Below the pieces are notes generated by a model. It was not told where the DNA came from. It ran no database searches and was given only the letters and a program-made list of their open reading frames with translations. Shown piece after piece: positions 31,775-40,489 of a stretch of 64,000 nucleotides of DNA (position 1 is its first letter; each line of letters starts with the position of its first letter). This DNA is from CADCVT01 sp036389155 (lineage in GTDB: Bacteria > Actinomycetota > Thermoleophilia > Solirubrobacterales > Solirubrobacteraceae): assembly GCA_036389155.1 (NCBI GenBank), contig DASVQN010000039.1:35234-99233 (forward strand). Reading direction: 5' to 3'. Made by a program: the position numbers and the translations under genes.

Positions 31775-33910
31775 CTAGCGCGACAGCGTCACGAAGCGGG
31801 TCGCCACCAGCGGCGCGCCGCCGCCGGGGCCGGTGAGGCGGACGGTCACGCGCACGACGATCGACCGCCGACCGCGCAGCCGCTCGGCCCAGCGGCGGCG
31901 CAGCGGCATCCGGAGCGTCAGGCGCCCGGACCGCGCCGCAGCGGCCGCGCTCGACGCGACGAGCGCGCCGGCCGCCGTGCGCGCGGACACGGCGAGCCTC
32001 CCGCTGCTCGGCAGGACCGCGGTGAGCGTCGCGGTCGTGCGGCCGAGCGTGCCGGCCGACGGCAGGCGCACCTGCGACGCGGCGGGCGGCAGGGCGATCG
32101 CCGGCGGGTGCGGCTGCGGCGGCGTCGGGGTCGGCGTCTGCTCCGGCTCCCGCGCGCGCTCCTCGACGCGGGGCTGGTCACCGCCCGCGGCGTCGTCGCC
32201 CGAGGTCGTGGTCGAGGTCGGCTGCTGTTCCGCCCCGCCGTCCTCCTCCTCCCCGCCGCCCTGTTCCTCCCCGCCGTCCTCCTCCTCCCCGCCGCCCGGG
32301 TCGGGCGTCGCGTGCGGGAACTGGACCGTCAACGTGATCGGCCCGGTGCCGTAGGTCGGGTTGAACTGGGCGTCGAGGGCGAGCGAGTAGGTCTCGCCGC
32401 CCGTCACGAACAGGCTGCCCTCGCACCCGTCGGCCACGAAGCCGATCGGCGTCAGCTCGTCGAGCGAGGCCCCGGTGTAGACGCCGGCGGTCAGGTCCAG
32501 GTGGTGATCGCACCACTCGAGCTTGGCGACACCGTCCTCGTGCGCGGTGAAGCGGAACCACACCGAGTTCGAGGCGGGCGCCCCGAGGTCGCGGCTGTAG
32601 CCGTTGTGCGCGAGCTCGCCGGGCTCGGCCGTCGCCTTGCCGTTGTTGACCGAGACCGGCACGCCCGACACGAGCTCGATGGCGTCCGCGAAGTCGTCGT
32701 TCGGCGCCTCGGGGATCGAGACGGTCCAGCGGTACTCGACCGGCTCCTCGACGTTGCCGTAGATGTCCGTGCTCCGCACGCGGAACACGTGCTCGCCCTC
32801 CTCCAGCCCGCCGAACGACTCGTGGTTCGAGCACCGGTACCACCCGCCGCCCTCCCAGCTGCAGTCGGTGTGGGTCGGCGCCGCGTCCGACACCTCGTAG
32901 GTGAACTCCGCGAGGCGCCGCCCCGAGACGGCGTCCGGCGCCTCGGTGATCGTGGTCACCGGCGCGGTCGCGTCCGCGACGGTCGAGAGCGACAGCGAGA
33001 CCGTCCCCGCCGCGCCGGCACGCCCGCCGACCGCGATCCAGTACTCCTGGCCGGCGAACGCGTCGAACCTGCCGCGTGCGGCGTCGCCGCAGTGGCGGTA
33101 GCTGTCCGACACCGAGTAGAGGTAGCCGTCCGGGTGCTCGGTCACCACGTCGACGACGGAGTCGAAGTCGCTGGCGCACGTGTCGACCGTGACCTTGCCG
33201 CCCACCGGCGCGACCCACCGCCACCAGACGACCCGCGTCGCGTGGAACGGAAGCTCGTTCCACCCGGTCGTCGCGCCGGTGATGTCCGCGGTGGCCGTGG
33301 GCGTCTCGCCGGTCACGAGCGCGGCGTCCTCCACCTCGTCGTTCGCGGGCGCCGGCCCGGCCCCGGCGACCATGTCCGCGACGAGCCGGTACTCGCCCTT
33401 GTCGAGGTAGTACGAGCCGTCCAGCGCGATCCGGTACGTGTGCCCCGCCTCCACGCGGGCGAAGACGACGCTCGCGCTCGTGCTCGACTCGTCGCCGGGG
33501 TCGACGAGGCCGTCGTGGTAGCAGCCGTCGTCGTTGTTGGCCACGCGCGTCGGCCACAGCCCGGAGAGCGTCGTGCCCGCGTAGACGGCGACGACGGTGT
33601 CGAACCGCGACCCGCACGCGCTCACGCGCGCCACGCCGCTCGCCGGCGCGGTCCACGCGAACCAGACGGAGTGCCCGTTCCACCACGCGTGCTCGGGCTC
33701 GCCCTCCTGCACGCCGGCCTCCTCCGTCGTGCCCGTGGCGGGGACGCCCGTGGTCAGCGCCTGCGGCGACTCGAAGGCGTCGTTCGGCGGAGGGGCGGCG
33801 GCAGCGCTCGCCGGGCCCACGAGGAGGGCCGCGACGACCAGAGACAGGGCGATGCGTACGAGAGACTCCGTTCCCACAGTGCGCGTTGTGCGGGCGAAAG
33901 GTACCGCCAC
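31775..33910 (-). CDS. large secreted protein with repeated PPC-like beta domains
   Basis: 711 residues. A signal peptide (hydrophobic core near 20-37, A-S-A-A-A-A) is followed by three related domains, each opening with P-P-N-D-A-F, A-N-D-E-V or P-N-D-D-F and containing S-V-W-F-x-W/F-T-A or V-V-W-W-R-W-V-A and Y-x-I-A-L-D, which resemble bacterial pre-peptidase C-terminal domains. A chitobiase/Ig-like segment lies near 310-395. Then come an acidic Gly/Glu linker (about 545-585), a Pro/Thr stretch, and a basic C-terminal beta domain ending F-V-T-L-S-R. The start may be GTG 33877, which gives a tidier signal peptide. No catalytic motif is seen, so a surface role is inferred. Confidence 0.82.
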   Translation of the reverse strand: MAVPFARTTRTVGTESLVRIALSLVVAALLVGPASAAAAPPPNDAFESPQALTTGVPATGTTEEAGVQEGEPEHAWWNGHSVWFAWTAPASGVARVSACGSRFDTVVAVYAGTTLSGLWPTRVANNDDGCYHDGLVDPGDESSTSASVVFARVEAGHTYRIALDGSYYLDKGEYRLVADMVAGAGPAPANDEVEDAALVTGETPTATADITGATTGWNELPFHATRVVWWRWVAPVGGKVTVDTCASDFDSVVDVVTEHPDGYLYSVSDSYRHCGDAARGRFDAFAGQEYWIAVGGRAGAAGTVSLSLSTVADATAPVTTITEAPDAVSGRRLAEFTYEVSDAAPTHTDCSWEGGGWYRCSNHESFGGLEEGEHVFRVRSTDIYGNVEEPVEYRWTVSIPEAPNDDFADAIELVSGVPVSVNNGKATAEPGELAHNGYSRDLGAPASNSVWFRFTAHEDGVAKLEWCDHHLDLTAGVYTGASLDELTPIGFVADGCEGSLFVTGGETYSLALDAQFNPTYGTGPITLTVQFPHATPDPGGGEEEDGGEEQGGGEEEDGGAEQQPTSTTTSGDDAAGGDQPRVEERAREPEQTPTPTPPQPHPPAIALPPAASQVRLPSAGTLGRTTATLTAVLPSSGRLAVSARTAAGALVASSAAAAARSGRLTLRMPLRRRWAERLRGRRSIVVRVTVRLTGPGGGAPLVATRFVTLSR

Positions 33911-33953
33911 CGCCCGGTTTCGTCCAACGATCCGTTTAGCGGTCGATGTTTTC

Positions 33954-35501
33954 CTACCCCGCGACGACGCGCAGCGTGTCGAGGCTCGGATCGGCCGCGC
34001 CCTCGACGAAGCCGCCCGCGGCGGCGATCTCCTCGAGGTAGCCGACGTTCGCCTCGGTGTAGGCCTCGCCGGCGCCGACGGCAGGAATGCCGGGCGGGTA
34101 CGGCGTCACCCACTCGGCGCTCACGCGCCCGACGGCCTCCTTCGGCTTGACCATCTCGGTCTTCGCGAAGAACGCATCGCGCGGCGTCATCGCCTGCTCG
34201 GAGCGGATCTGCGGCCGCGAGGGCAGCGGGCCGACGCCGGTGCTCTCGCCGGGCCGGCCCTCCTCGCGCACGAGGTCGCGGACGGCGCTCACGAAGCGCT
34301 CGACCTCGTCGGGGCCGTGCGCGAACGTGACGAGCGGCATGATCCGGCGGTGGTCGACCAGCTCGACGTCGACCTGGCGCTCGTCGCGCAGCCAGTCGTC
34401 GGCCTGGTAGCCGGTGAGCCCCACGCTGGCCGTCTCGATCAGCACGTGCGTCGGATCGACGGCGGCGACGCCGGGCCGCTGCGCCAGCTCCTCCGTGGAG
34501 ATGACGCGCAGCTCGGGCACCTCCTCGGCGAGCCGCCGGCGCATGAGCTTCGCGCTGTCGACGGCGCGCTCGAGCAGCGCCTTGCCATCACGGACGAACT
34601 GCGCCCGGGCCCCGTCGATGCTCGAGAGCAGCAGCGACGACGCGCTCGTCGACTCCTCCAGCTCGAAGCACAGCGACAGGCGCTCGGTGTCGATCCGGTC
34701 GCTGCCCACCGACAGCACCGACGTCTGCCCGAGCCCCGTCAGCGTCTTGTGCACCGAGCCGATCGCGAGGTCCGAGCCCTGCGCGAGCGCGCCCTCGGGC
34801 AGGTCGGGGTGGCCGGACAGCGCGTAGTCGAGCCCCCACGCGTCGTCGGTGATCAGCGGGATGTCGCGCGCGTGGCACAGCTCGGCGATCGCGCGGACGT
34901 CGGCCGTCGTGCCGTAGTAGCTGGGCGTGAAGATCAGTCCCGCCCGCGCGTCGGGCGTGGCATCCAGCGCGGCCTCGAAGTCCTGCGGGAGCGGGACGTG
35001 CGCGATCTCGAGCTCCTCGTCGTAGTACGGGTCGACGTAGACCGGGCGGCAGCCAGACATGATCAGCCCCGCCATCGTCGACTTGTGCCCGTTGCGCGCG
35101 AGGACCAGCGGCTCCCCCGGCCCGGCGACGGTCATGATCGCGACGTGGACGTTCATCGACGACCCGTTCGTCGAGAACATCGTCTGCTTCGCGCCGACGG
35201 CCTCCGCGAACAGCTCCTGCGCCGTCGACTGGACGCCCCACACGTGGTCGCGGGTGTCGACGCCGTGGCTCATCGGCAGGTCGAAGCGAGCCGCCTCGAT
35301 CCCGGCCCACTTCGCGAACTCCGGCTCGGGCCCGCGGCCGCCGCTGTGCGCGGGGATCCCGAAGCTGAGCATCCCCCGTTCCCAGTACGCGCGCATCGCC
35401 TCGACGATCGGCACGCTCCCCTGGTCCTTCGAGACCGGGCTCTTGCGCTCCTCGAGCTTCGCGCTGACCTGCGCGGCGGCCTTCTTCCACGGGCTGGGCA
35501 C
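33954..35501 (-). CDS. Orn/Lys/Arg decarboxylase-family PLP enzyme
   Basis: 515 residues, fold-type I PLP enzyme. S-T-N-G-S-S-M-N-V-H is the cofactor phosphate site, D-D-A-W-G holds the PLP-nitrogen Asp, and G-S-V-H-K-T-L-T-G-L-G-Q carries the Schiff-base Lys. The C-terminal domain retains T-P-Y-P-P-G-I-P, conserved in basic amino acid decarboxylases. It would make a polyamine precursor such as agmatine, cadaverine or putrescine; the substrate is not resolvable. It follows pilC by 28 bases on the same strand and may be co-transcribed with pilT-pilC, an unusual neighbour for pilus genes. Confidence 0.9.
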   Translation of the reverse strand: MPSPWKKAAAQVSAKLEERKSPVSKDQGSVPIVEAMRAYWERGMLSFGIPAHSGGRGPEPEFAKWAGIEAARFDLPMSHGVDTRDHVWGVQSTAQELFAEAVGAKQTMFSTNGSSMNVHVAIMTVAGPGEPLVLARNGHKSTMAGLIMSGCRPVYVDPYYDEELEIAHVPLPQDFEAALDATPDARAGLIFTPSYYGTTADVRAIAELCHARDIPLITDDAWGLDYALSGHPDLPEGALAQGSDLAIGSVHKTLTGLGQTSVLSVGSDRIDTERLSLCFELEESTSASSLLLSSIDGARAQFVRDGKALLERAVDSAKLMRRRLAEEVPELRVISTEELAQRPGVAAVDPTHVLIETASVGLTGYQADDWLRDERQVDVELVDHRRIMPLVTFAHGPDEVERFVSAVRDLVREEGRPGESTGVGPLPSRPQIRSEQAMTPRDAFFAKTEMVKPKEAVGRVSAEWVTPYPPGIPAVGAGEAYTEANVGYLEEIAAAGGFVEGAADPSLDTLRVVAG

Positions 35502-35529
35502 GAGCGGCCCCTACCCGTTCTGCCGGGTC

Positions 35530-36744
35530 CTACTTGATCTGGTCGTACACCTTGAACATCGGCATGTACATGGCGATGATGATGAAGCCGACGATGGCGC
35601 CGACGACGACGATCATGAGCGGCTCGAGGATCGACGTCAGCGACTTGACCGCCGCCTCGACCTGGTCCTCGTAGAAGTCCGCGACCTTCGACAGCATCGT
35701 GTCGAGGGCGCCGGTCTCCTCGCCCACGCCGATCATGTGCGTGACCATCGTCGGGAAGATCGCCGCCTCCTTGAGCGGCGCCGCGATCGTCCCGCCGCGC
35801 TTGACGTTCTCGATGACGTCGCCCATCGCCTTCTCGACGACCCAGTTGCCGGCCGTCTTGCCGGTGATGTCGAGGGCCTGCAGGAGCGGCACGCCCGCGG
35901 TGGTCAGCGCCGACAGCGTCCGCGACCAGCGGGCCAGGGCGACCTTCTGCACGATCGTGCCGATCTTGAACGGGAACTTCAGGCGCAGCGTGTCCCACTG
36001 CTTCTTGCCGCCCTCGGACGACTTCCACTTCTTGAAGCCGACCACGAGGCCGATGCCGCCGGCGATCCCCAGGTACCACTGGTGCGTGATGAAGTGCGAG
36101 ATGTTGACCGTGATCTGCGTGATGATCGGCAGCTCGCCGCCGAAGTCGTCGAAGATCTTCTGGAAGACGGGGACCAGGAAGACCATGAGCGCGACGAGCA
36201 CGATGAACGCGAAGCTCATGATCACGGCCGGGTAGACCATCGCGCTCTTGACCTGGCGGCGCAGGGAGTCCTCGGCCTCGATCTGGTCGGCGACGCGCAG
36301 CAGCGCGCTCTCGAGCATCCCGCCCGTCTCGCCCGCGCGCGTCATCGCGACGAACAGCCCGTTGAAGACCTTGGGGTGGCGCTCGAGCGCGTCGCTCAGC
36401 GGCAGGCCCGCCTCGACGTCCTTGCGCACCTTGGTCAGCGTCTCGGCGAGCGGCTTGCTCTCCGTCTGCTGCTCGAGCACGTAGAGCGCCTTGAGGATCG
36501 TCATGCCCGAGCTGACCATCGTGGCCAGCTGGCGGGTCATCACGGCGATGTCGGGGAGCTTGACCTTGTCGGCCCCGGGGAGCTTGATCTCCTTCGACGT
36601 CCGCTTGTCGGCGATGTCGAGGACGATCAGCCCGCGCGACTTGAGCTGGTCGGAGACGTGCTGCTTGGACTCCGCCTCCACCTCGCCCTTGGCCTGGCGG
36701 CCGGCAAGGTCCATCGCCTTGAAGACGTAGGTGTTCGCGCTCAT
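35530..36744 (-). CDS. pilC: type IV pilus inner-membrane platform protein PilC
   Basis: 404 residues. Two T2SSF/GspF domains (about 70-195 and 270-395), each a cytoplasmic helical bundle, with three membrane segments near 170-195, 220-240 and 375-398. Motifs include M-T-R-Q-L-A-T-M-V-S-S-G-M and F-P-T-M-V-T-H-M-I-G-V-G-E-E-T-G, both typical. PilC couples the PilB and PilT motors to pilin insertion and removal. ATG overlaps the pilT stop (36741-36744, ATGA). Confidence 0.95.
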   Translation of the reverse strand: MSANTYVFKAMDLAGRQAKGEVEAESKQHVSDQLKSRGLIVLDIADKRTSKEIKLPGADKVKLPDIAVMTRQLATMVSSGMTILKALYVLEQQTESKPLAETLTKVRKDVEAGLPLSDALERHPKVFNGLFVAMTRAGETGGMLESALLRVADQIEAEDSLRRQVKSAMVYPAVIMSFAFIVLVALMVFLVPVFQKIFDDFGGELPIITQITVNISHFITHQWYLGIAGGIGLVVGFKKWKSSEGGKKQWDTLRLKFPFKIGTIVQKVALARWSRTLSALTTAGVPLLQALDITGKTAGNWVVEKAMGDVIENVKRGGTIAAPLKEAAIFPTMVTHMIGVGEETGALDTMLSKVADFYEDQVEAAVKSLTSILEPLMIVVVGAIVGFIIIAMYMPMFKVYDQIK

Positions 36745-37820
36745 GCCGCCATCAGCCCGGCGCCCATCAGGCGCCGCAGCTCATCGGGGTGCGAGGAGCG
36801 CTGCTCGGCGAGCTTCTGGGAGATCTTGCCCTGGCGCACGAGCGTGGCCAAAGCGGCGTCCATCGTCTGCATGCCCGACTGCGAGCCGGTCTGCATGACG
36901 GACATGATCTGGTGGGTCTTGCCCTCGCGGATCAGGTTGCGGACCGCGGCGGTCGGGATGAGCACCTCGCACGCGGCGATGCGGCCCGCGCCGTCGGCGG
37001 TCGGCAGGAGCGCCTGCGTGACGACGCCCTGCAGCGCGACCGACAGCTGCACGCGGATCTGCTGCTGCTGCTCGGGCGGGAAGACGTCGATGATGCGGTC
37101 GATCGTCTGCGGCGCGTCCTGCGTGTGCAGGGTGGCGAAGACGAGGTGGCCGGTCTCGGCGGCGGTCAGCGCGGTGCCGATCGTCTCGAGGTCGCGCATC
37201 TCGCCGACGAGGATCACGTCGGGGTCCTGGCGCAGGGCGGCCTTCAGGGCGGCCGCGAACGACTGCGCGTCGGAGCCCAGCTCGCGCTGGTTGACGATGC
37301 ACTTCTTGTGCGGGTGCAGGAACTCGATCGGGTCCTCGATGGTGAGGATGTGGTCCTCGCGGGTGCGGTTGATCGAGTCGATGATCGCCGCCAGCGACGT
37401 CGACTTGCCGGAGCCGGTCGGGCCGGTGACGAGCACGAGCCCGCGGGGCTTGTGGACGAAGTCGTGGCACACGGCCGGCAGCCCGAGCTCGTCGATCGAC
37501 TTGATGTCGAACGGGATGAGACGGAACGCGGCGCTGATCGCCGACCGCTGCATGTACGCGTTGACGCGGAAGCGCGCCACGTTGGGGATCGCGTACGCGA
37601 AGTCGAGCTGCCAGTCGGTCTCCAGGCGCTGCCGCTGATCGTTCGTGAGGATCGAGTAGATGACCTCGCGCGTATCCGTCGGCGTCAGGACCGGGTAGTC
37701 CTCGAGCTTCACCAGTCGCCCGCGCACGCGGACCATCGGGTGAGAGCCCGCAGTGATGTGCAGATCGGAGGCCTTCCGCTGGAGGACCTCCAGCAGAAGA
37801 TCGGCGAAGTCGAAGTGCAT
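36741..37820 (-). CDS. pilT: type IV pilus retraction ATPase PilT
   Basis: 359 residues. PAS-like N domain (1-100), then the RecA-like ATPase with Walker A G-P-T-G-S-G-K-S-T, Asp box, Walker B P-D-V-I-L-V-G-E-M-R-D and His box G-H-L-V-F-A-T-L-H-T. The C-terminal A-V-R-N-L-I-R-E matches the AIRNLIRE motif needed for retraction, which separates it from PilB-type ATPases and shows the system is a retractable pilus rather than a secretion system. A sigma-28-like promoter ends 10 bases upstream of ATG 37820. Confidence 0.96.
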   Translation of the reverse strand: MHFDFADLLLEVLQRKASDLHITAGSHPMVRVRGRLVKLEDYPVLTPTDTREVIYSILTNDQRQRLETDWQLDFAYAIPNVARFRVNAYMQRSAISAAFRLIPFDIKSIDELGLPAVCHDFVHKPRGLVLVTGPTGSGKSTSLAAIIDSINRTREDHILTIEDPIEFLHPHKKCIVNQRELGSDAQSFAAALKAALRQDPDVILVGEMRDLETIGTALTAAETGHLVFATLHTQDAPQTIDRIIDVFPPEQQQQIRVQLSVALQGVVTQALLPTADGAGRIAACEVLIPTAAVRNLIREGKTHQIMSVMQTGSQSGMQTMDAALATLVRQGKISQKLAEQRSSHPDELRRLMGAGLMAA

Positions 37821-37830
37821 GGCTGCCCGG

Positions 37831-37857
37831 TCATCGGCCGCGCGCGGGGCGTCTGGA
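37831..37857 (-). promoter_or_regulatory. sigma-28-like promoter of pilT-pilC
   Basis: Minus strand: TCCA (37854-37857), 15 bases, GCCGATGA (37831-37838), 10 bases to ATG 37820, the same gap as for the PKD and pilM genes. The -10 core is perfect, the -35 has one mismatch. Confidence 0.55.
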
Positions 37858-37913
37858 CGGCAGTTCGAGGCCCACTGGACCTATGTCGGACCTGCGACAC
37901 TGATCCTCCCCTG

Positions 37914-39956
37914 ATGGACGAGCCCACAAAGCGCGCGCCGGAGAAGCCCGACCCGAAGCCGTGGCGGGTCGAGGGCGCACGCGATCGCGGCCCGGACGGC
38001 AGCGATCGTGCCGGTGCACCGGGATCCGGCGGGGGCGGCGGCGGACGCCCGCGCATCCGCTTTCCGCGCTGGCTGCTGTGGCTGACCATCGGCCTGCTGA
38101 TCCTCAACTTCATCGTCGCCTCGCGCGTGCCGGACGACGGCGGGCGCGAGCAGGTGCCGTTCTCGACCTTCGAGGACCAGGTGGAGAAGGGGAACGTCAC
38201 CGAGGTCAACGCGCAGGGCGACGTCGTGCAGGGCGAGTTCCGGGCGTCCGTGGACTCCCCCACCGACAAGGACAAGGACGGCGAGAAGAAGTTCGAGACG
38301 ACGCTGCCGGCGTTCGTCGACGCCGACCGCCTGTCGCGGCTGCTGTCGGAGAAGAACGTGCAGGTCAACGCGCGGCCGATCGACGAGGGCCGCTCGTTCC
38401 TGGCCGAGATCCTCCTCTTCTTCGGGCCGACGCTGCTGCTGGTCGGCCTGTTCATCTTCCTCATGCGCCGCGCCGCGGGCGGCGCCGGCGGCGCGCTCAC
38501 CGGCCTCGGGCGGTCGAAGGCCAAGCGCTACGACGCCAACGAGCAGCGCACGACGTTCGAGGACGTCGCGGGGATCGAGGAGGCCGAGGAGGAGCTCGTC
38601 GAGATCGTCGACTTCCTCAAGAACCCGGACCGCTACCGGCGCCTCGGCGCGATGATCCCCAAGGGCGTGCTGCTCAGCGGACCGCCGGGGACGGGCAAGA
38701 CGCTGCTGGCGCGCGCGGTCGCGGGCGAGGCGGACGTGCCGTTCTTCTCGCTCAGCGCCTCGGAGTTCATCGAGATGGTGGTCGGCGTCGGCGCCTCGCG
38801 CGTGCGCGACCTCTTCGAGAACGCCAAGAAGGCCGCGCCGGCGATCATCTTCATCGACGAGCTCGACGCGATCGGCCGCTCGCGCGGCGGCCCCGGCGGC
38901 AACCTCGGCGGCCACGACGAGCGCGAGCAGACGCTCAACCAGATCCTCACGGAGATGGACGGCTTCACGGGGTCGGAGGGCGTCATCGTGCTCGCCGCCA
39001 CCAACCGGCCGGAGATCCTCGACCAGGCGCTCCTGCGCCCCGGCCGCTTCGACCGCCGCGTCGCCGTCTCCCCGCCCGACAAGGACGGGCGCAAGCAGAT
39101 CCTCGAGGTCCACACCCGCGGCAAGCCGATCGACCCGGAGGTCGACCTCGGGGCGATCGCCGCGTCGACGCCGGGCATGGTCGGCGCCGACCTGCGCAAC
39201 CTCGTCAACGAGGCGGCGCTGAGCGCGGCGCGGCGCAACGAGAACACGATCAAGATCGCGGACTTCACGAACTCGCTGGAGCGCATCGTGCTGGGCGCCG
39301 AGCGGCGGATCACCATCTCCGCCGACGAGCGCGAGCGGACGGCCTACCACGAGTCCGGCCACGCACTGCTCGGCATGCTCGAGCCCGGCGCGGACCCCGT
39401 GCGCAAGGTGTCGATCGTGCCGCGCGGACGCGCGCTCGGCGTCACCTTCCAGTCGCCCGAGGCCGACCGCTACGGCTACGACGTCAAGTACCTGCGGGGG
39501 CGGATCGTCGGCGCGCTCGGCGGCCGCGCCGCGGAGGAGCTCGTGTACGGCAACGTGACGACGGGCGCGGAGTCCGACCTCGAGCAGGTCACCGCGATCG
39601 CCCGCCAGATGGTCGGGCGCTGGGGCATGTCGGAGCGGATCGGGATGGTGTCCGTGCTGCCCGGGCCGATGGACGAGCCGATGTTCTTCCCGGGCACGAA
39701 CGGCGGGCCCTCCGAGGCGACGCGGGAGATGGTCGACCAGGAGGTCCGCAAGATCATCGACGAGTGCTACGACATGGCGCTCGAGCGGCTGCAGGAGAAC
39801 CGGGACCGGCTCGAGCGGCTGGCCCGCGAGCTGCTCGAGCACGAGACGCTCGACGAGGCCGACGCGTACCGCGCCGCCGGGTTCGACCGCAAGCCGAAGG
39901 CCGCCGAGGTCGGCGAGGCGGCGGAGGTCGGCGAGCCCAGCCCCACCGACGCGTGA
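37914..39956 (+). CDS. ftsH: ATP-dependent zinc metalloprotease FtsH
   Basis: 680 residues. A Pro/Gly-rich cytoplasmic lead (1-50) is longer than usual. Membrane segments lie at about 52-70 and 160-180, with an extracytoplasmic domain between them that contains a hydrophilic insert rich in D and K (near 108-125). The AAA domain has G-P-P-G-T-G-K-T, F-I-D-E-L-D-A-I-G and the SRH arginine region, and the protease domain has H-E-S-G-H (HExxH). FtsH degrades misfolded membrane proteins and regulators. It is divergent from pilT across 93 bases. TGA overlaps the next gene's GTG. Confidence 0.97.
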   Translation: MDEPTKRAPEKPDPKPWRVEGARDRGPDGSDRAGAPGSGGGGGGRPRIRFPRWLLWLTIGLLILNFIVASRVPDDGGREQVPFSTFEDQVEKGNVTEVNAQGDVVQGEFRASVDSPTDKDKDGEKKFETTLPAFVDADRLSRLLSEKNVQVNARPIDEGRSFLAEILLFFGPTLLLVGLFIFLMRRAAGGAGGALTGLGRSKAKRYDANEQRTTFEDVAGIEEAEEELVEIVDFLKNPDRYRRLGAMIPKGVLLSGPPGTGKTLLARAVAGEADVPFFSLSASEFIEMVVGVGASRVRDLFENAKKAAPAIIFIDELDAIGRSRGGPGGNLGGHDEREQTLNQILTEMDGFTGSEGVIVLAATNRPEILDQALLRPGRFDRRVAVSPPDKDGRKQILEVHTRGKPIDPEVDLGAIAASTPGMVGADLRNLVNEAALSAARRNENTIKIADFTNSLERIVLGAERRITISADERERTAYHESGHALLGMLEPGADPVRKVSIVPRGRALGVTFQSPEADRYGYDVKYLRGRIVGALGGRAAEELVYGNVTTGAESDLEQVTAIARQMVGRWGMSERIGMVSVLPGPMDEPMFFPGTNGGPSEATREMVDQEVRKIIDECYDMALERLQENRDRLERLARELLEHETLDEADAYRAAGFDRKPKAAEVGEAAEVGEPSPTDA

Positions 39957-40489
39957 GCGCGTCGCACAAGGAGCGCATGCTCCGCGGCGACGCCTACCAG
40001 GCCGGCGACCCCGAGCTGGTCGCCGAGCGCGAGCGGGCGCGGTTGCTGTGCCTGCGCTTCAACGGCGGCGACGCGACGGCCCTGGACGAGCTGCTCGGCT
40101 CGGTCGGCGAGGGCTGCGAGATCCTCGCGCCGCTGCACTGCGACTACGGCTCGAACGTCGTCGTCGGCGCGCGGAGCTTCATGAACTGGGGCACGATGAT
40201 CTACGACTGCGCGCCGGTGACGATCGGCGACGACGTCCTCCTGGCCGCGGGCGTGCAGCTCATCGCCGCGACGCACGGGCTCGACGCCGCGGAGCGCCGC
40301 GCGGGCTGGGAGTACGCGCGGCCGGTGACGATCGAGGACGGCGCCTGGCTCGGCGCAGGCGTCCTCGTGCTGCCGGGCGTGACGATCGGCGCGGAGGCGG
40401 TGGTCGGGGCGGGAGCGGTCGTGACGAAGGACGTCGCCGCGCGCACCGTCGTCGCCGGCAACCCGGCGCGCGTGATCCGCGAGCTCTAG
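39953..40489 (+). CDS. left-handed beta-helix O-acetyltransferase (maltose/NodL type)
   Basis: 178 residues. Short N-terminal helix H-K-E-R-M-L-R-G-D-A-Y is typical of maltose acetyltransferases. It is followed by hexapeptide repeats, with the catalytic His in A-A-T-H-G-L-D and the C-terminal V-V-A-G-N-P-A-R-V-I-R-E-L. It transfers acetyl from acetyl-CoA to a sugar or other small acceptor. GTG start overlaps the ftsH TGA (39953-39956), and its stop shares CTAG with the convergent RTX gene. Confidence 0.9.
   Translation: MSASHKERMLRGDAYQAGDPELVAERERARLLCLRFNGGDATALDELLGSVGEGCEILAPLHCDYGSNVVVGARSFMNWGTMIYDCAPVTIGDDVLLAAGVQLIAATHGLDAAERRAGWEYARPVTIEDGAWLGAGVLVLPGVTIGAEAVVGAGAVVTKDVAARTVVAGNPARVIREL

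Noticed and set aside
33911..33938. TAAA at 33935-33938 (minus strand) as a ninth sigma-28-like promoter for the 711-residue secreted protein
   Set aside because: At 15-17 bases downstream there is ACCGGGCG rather than a GCCGAT-like box, so only half of the element is present.
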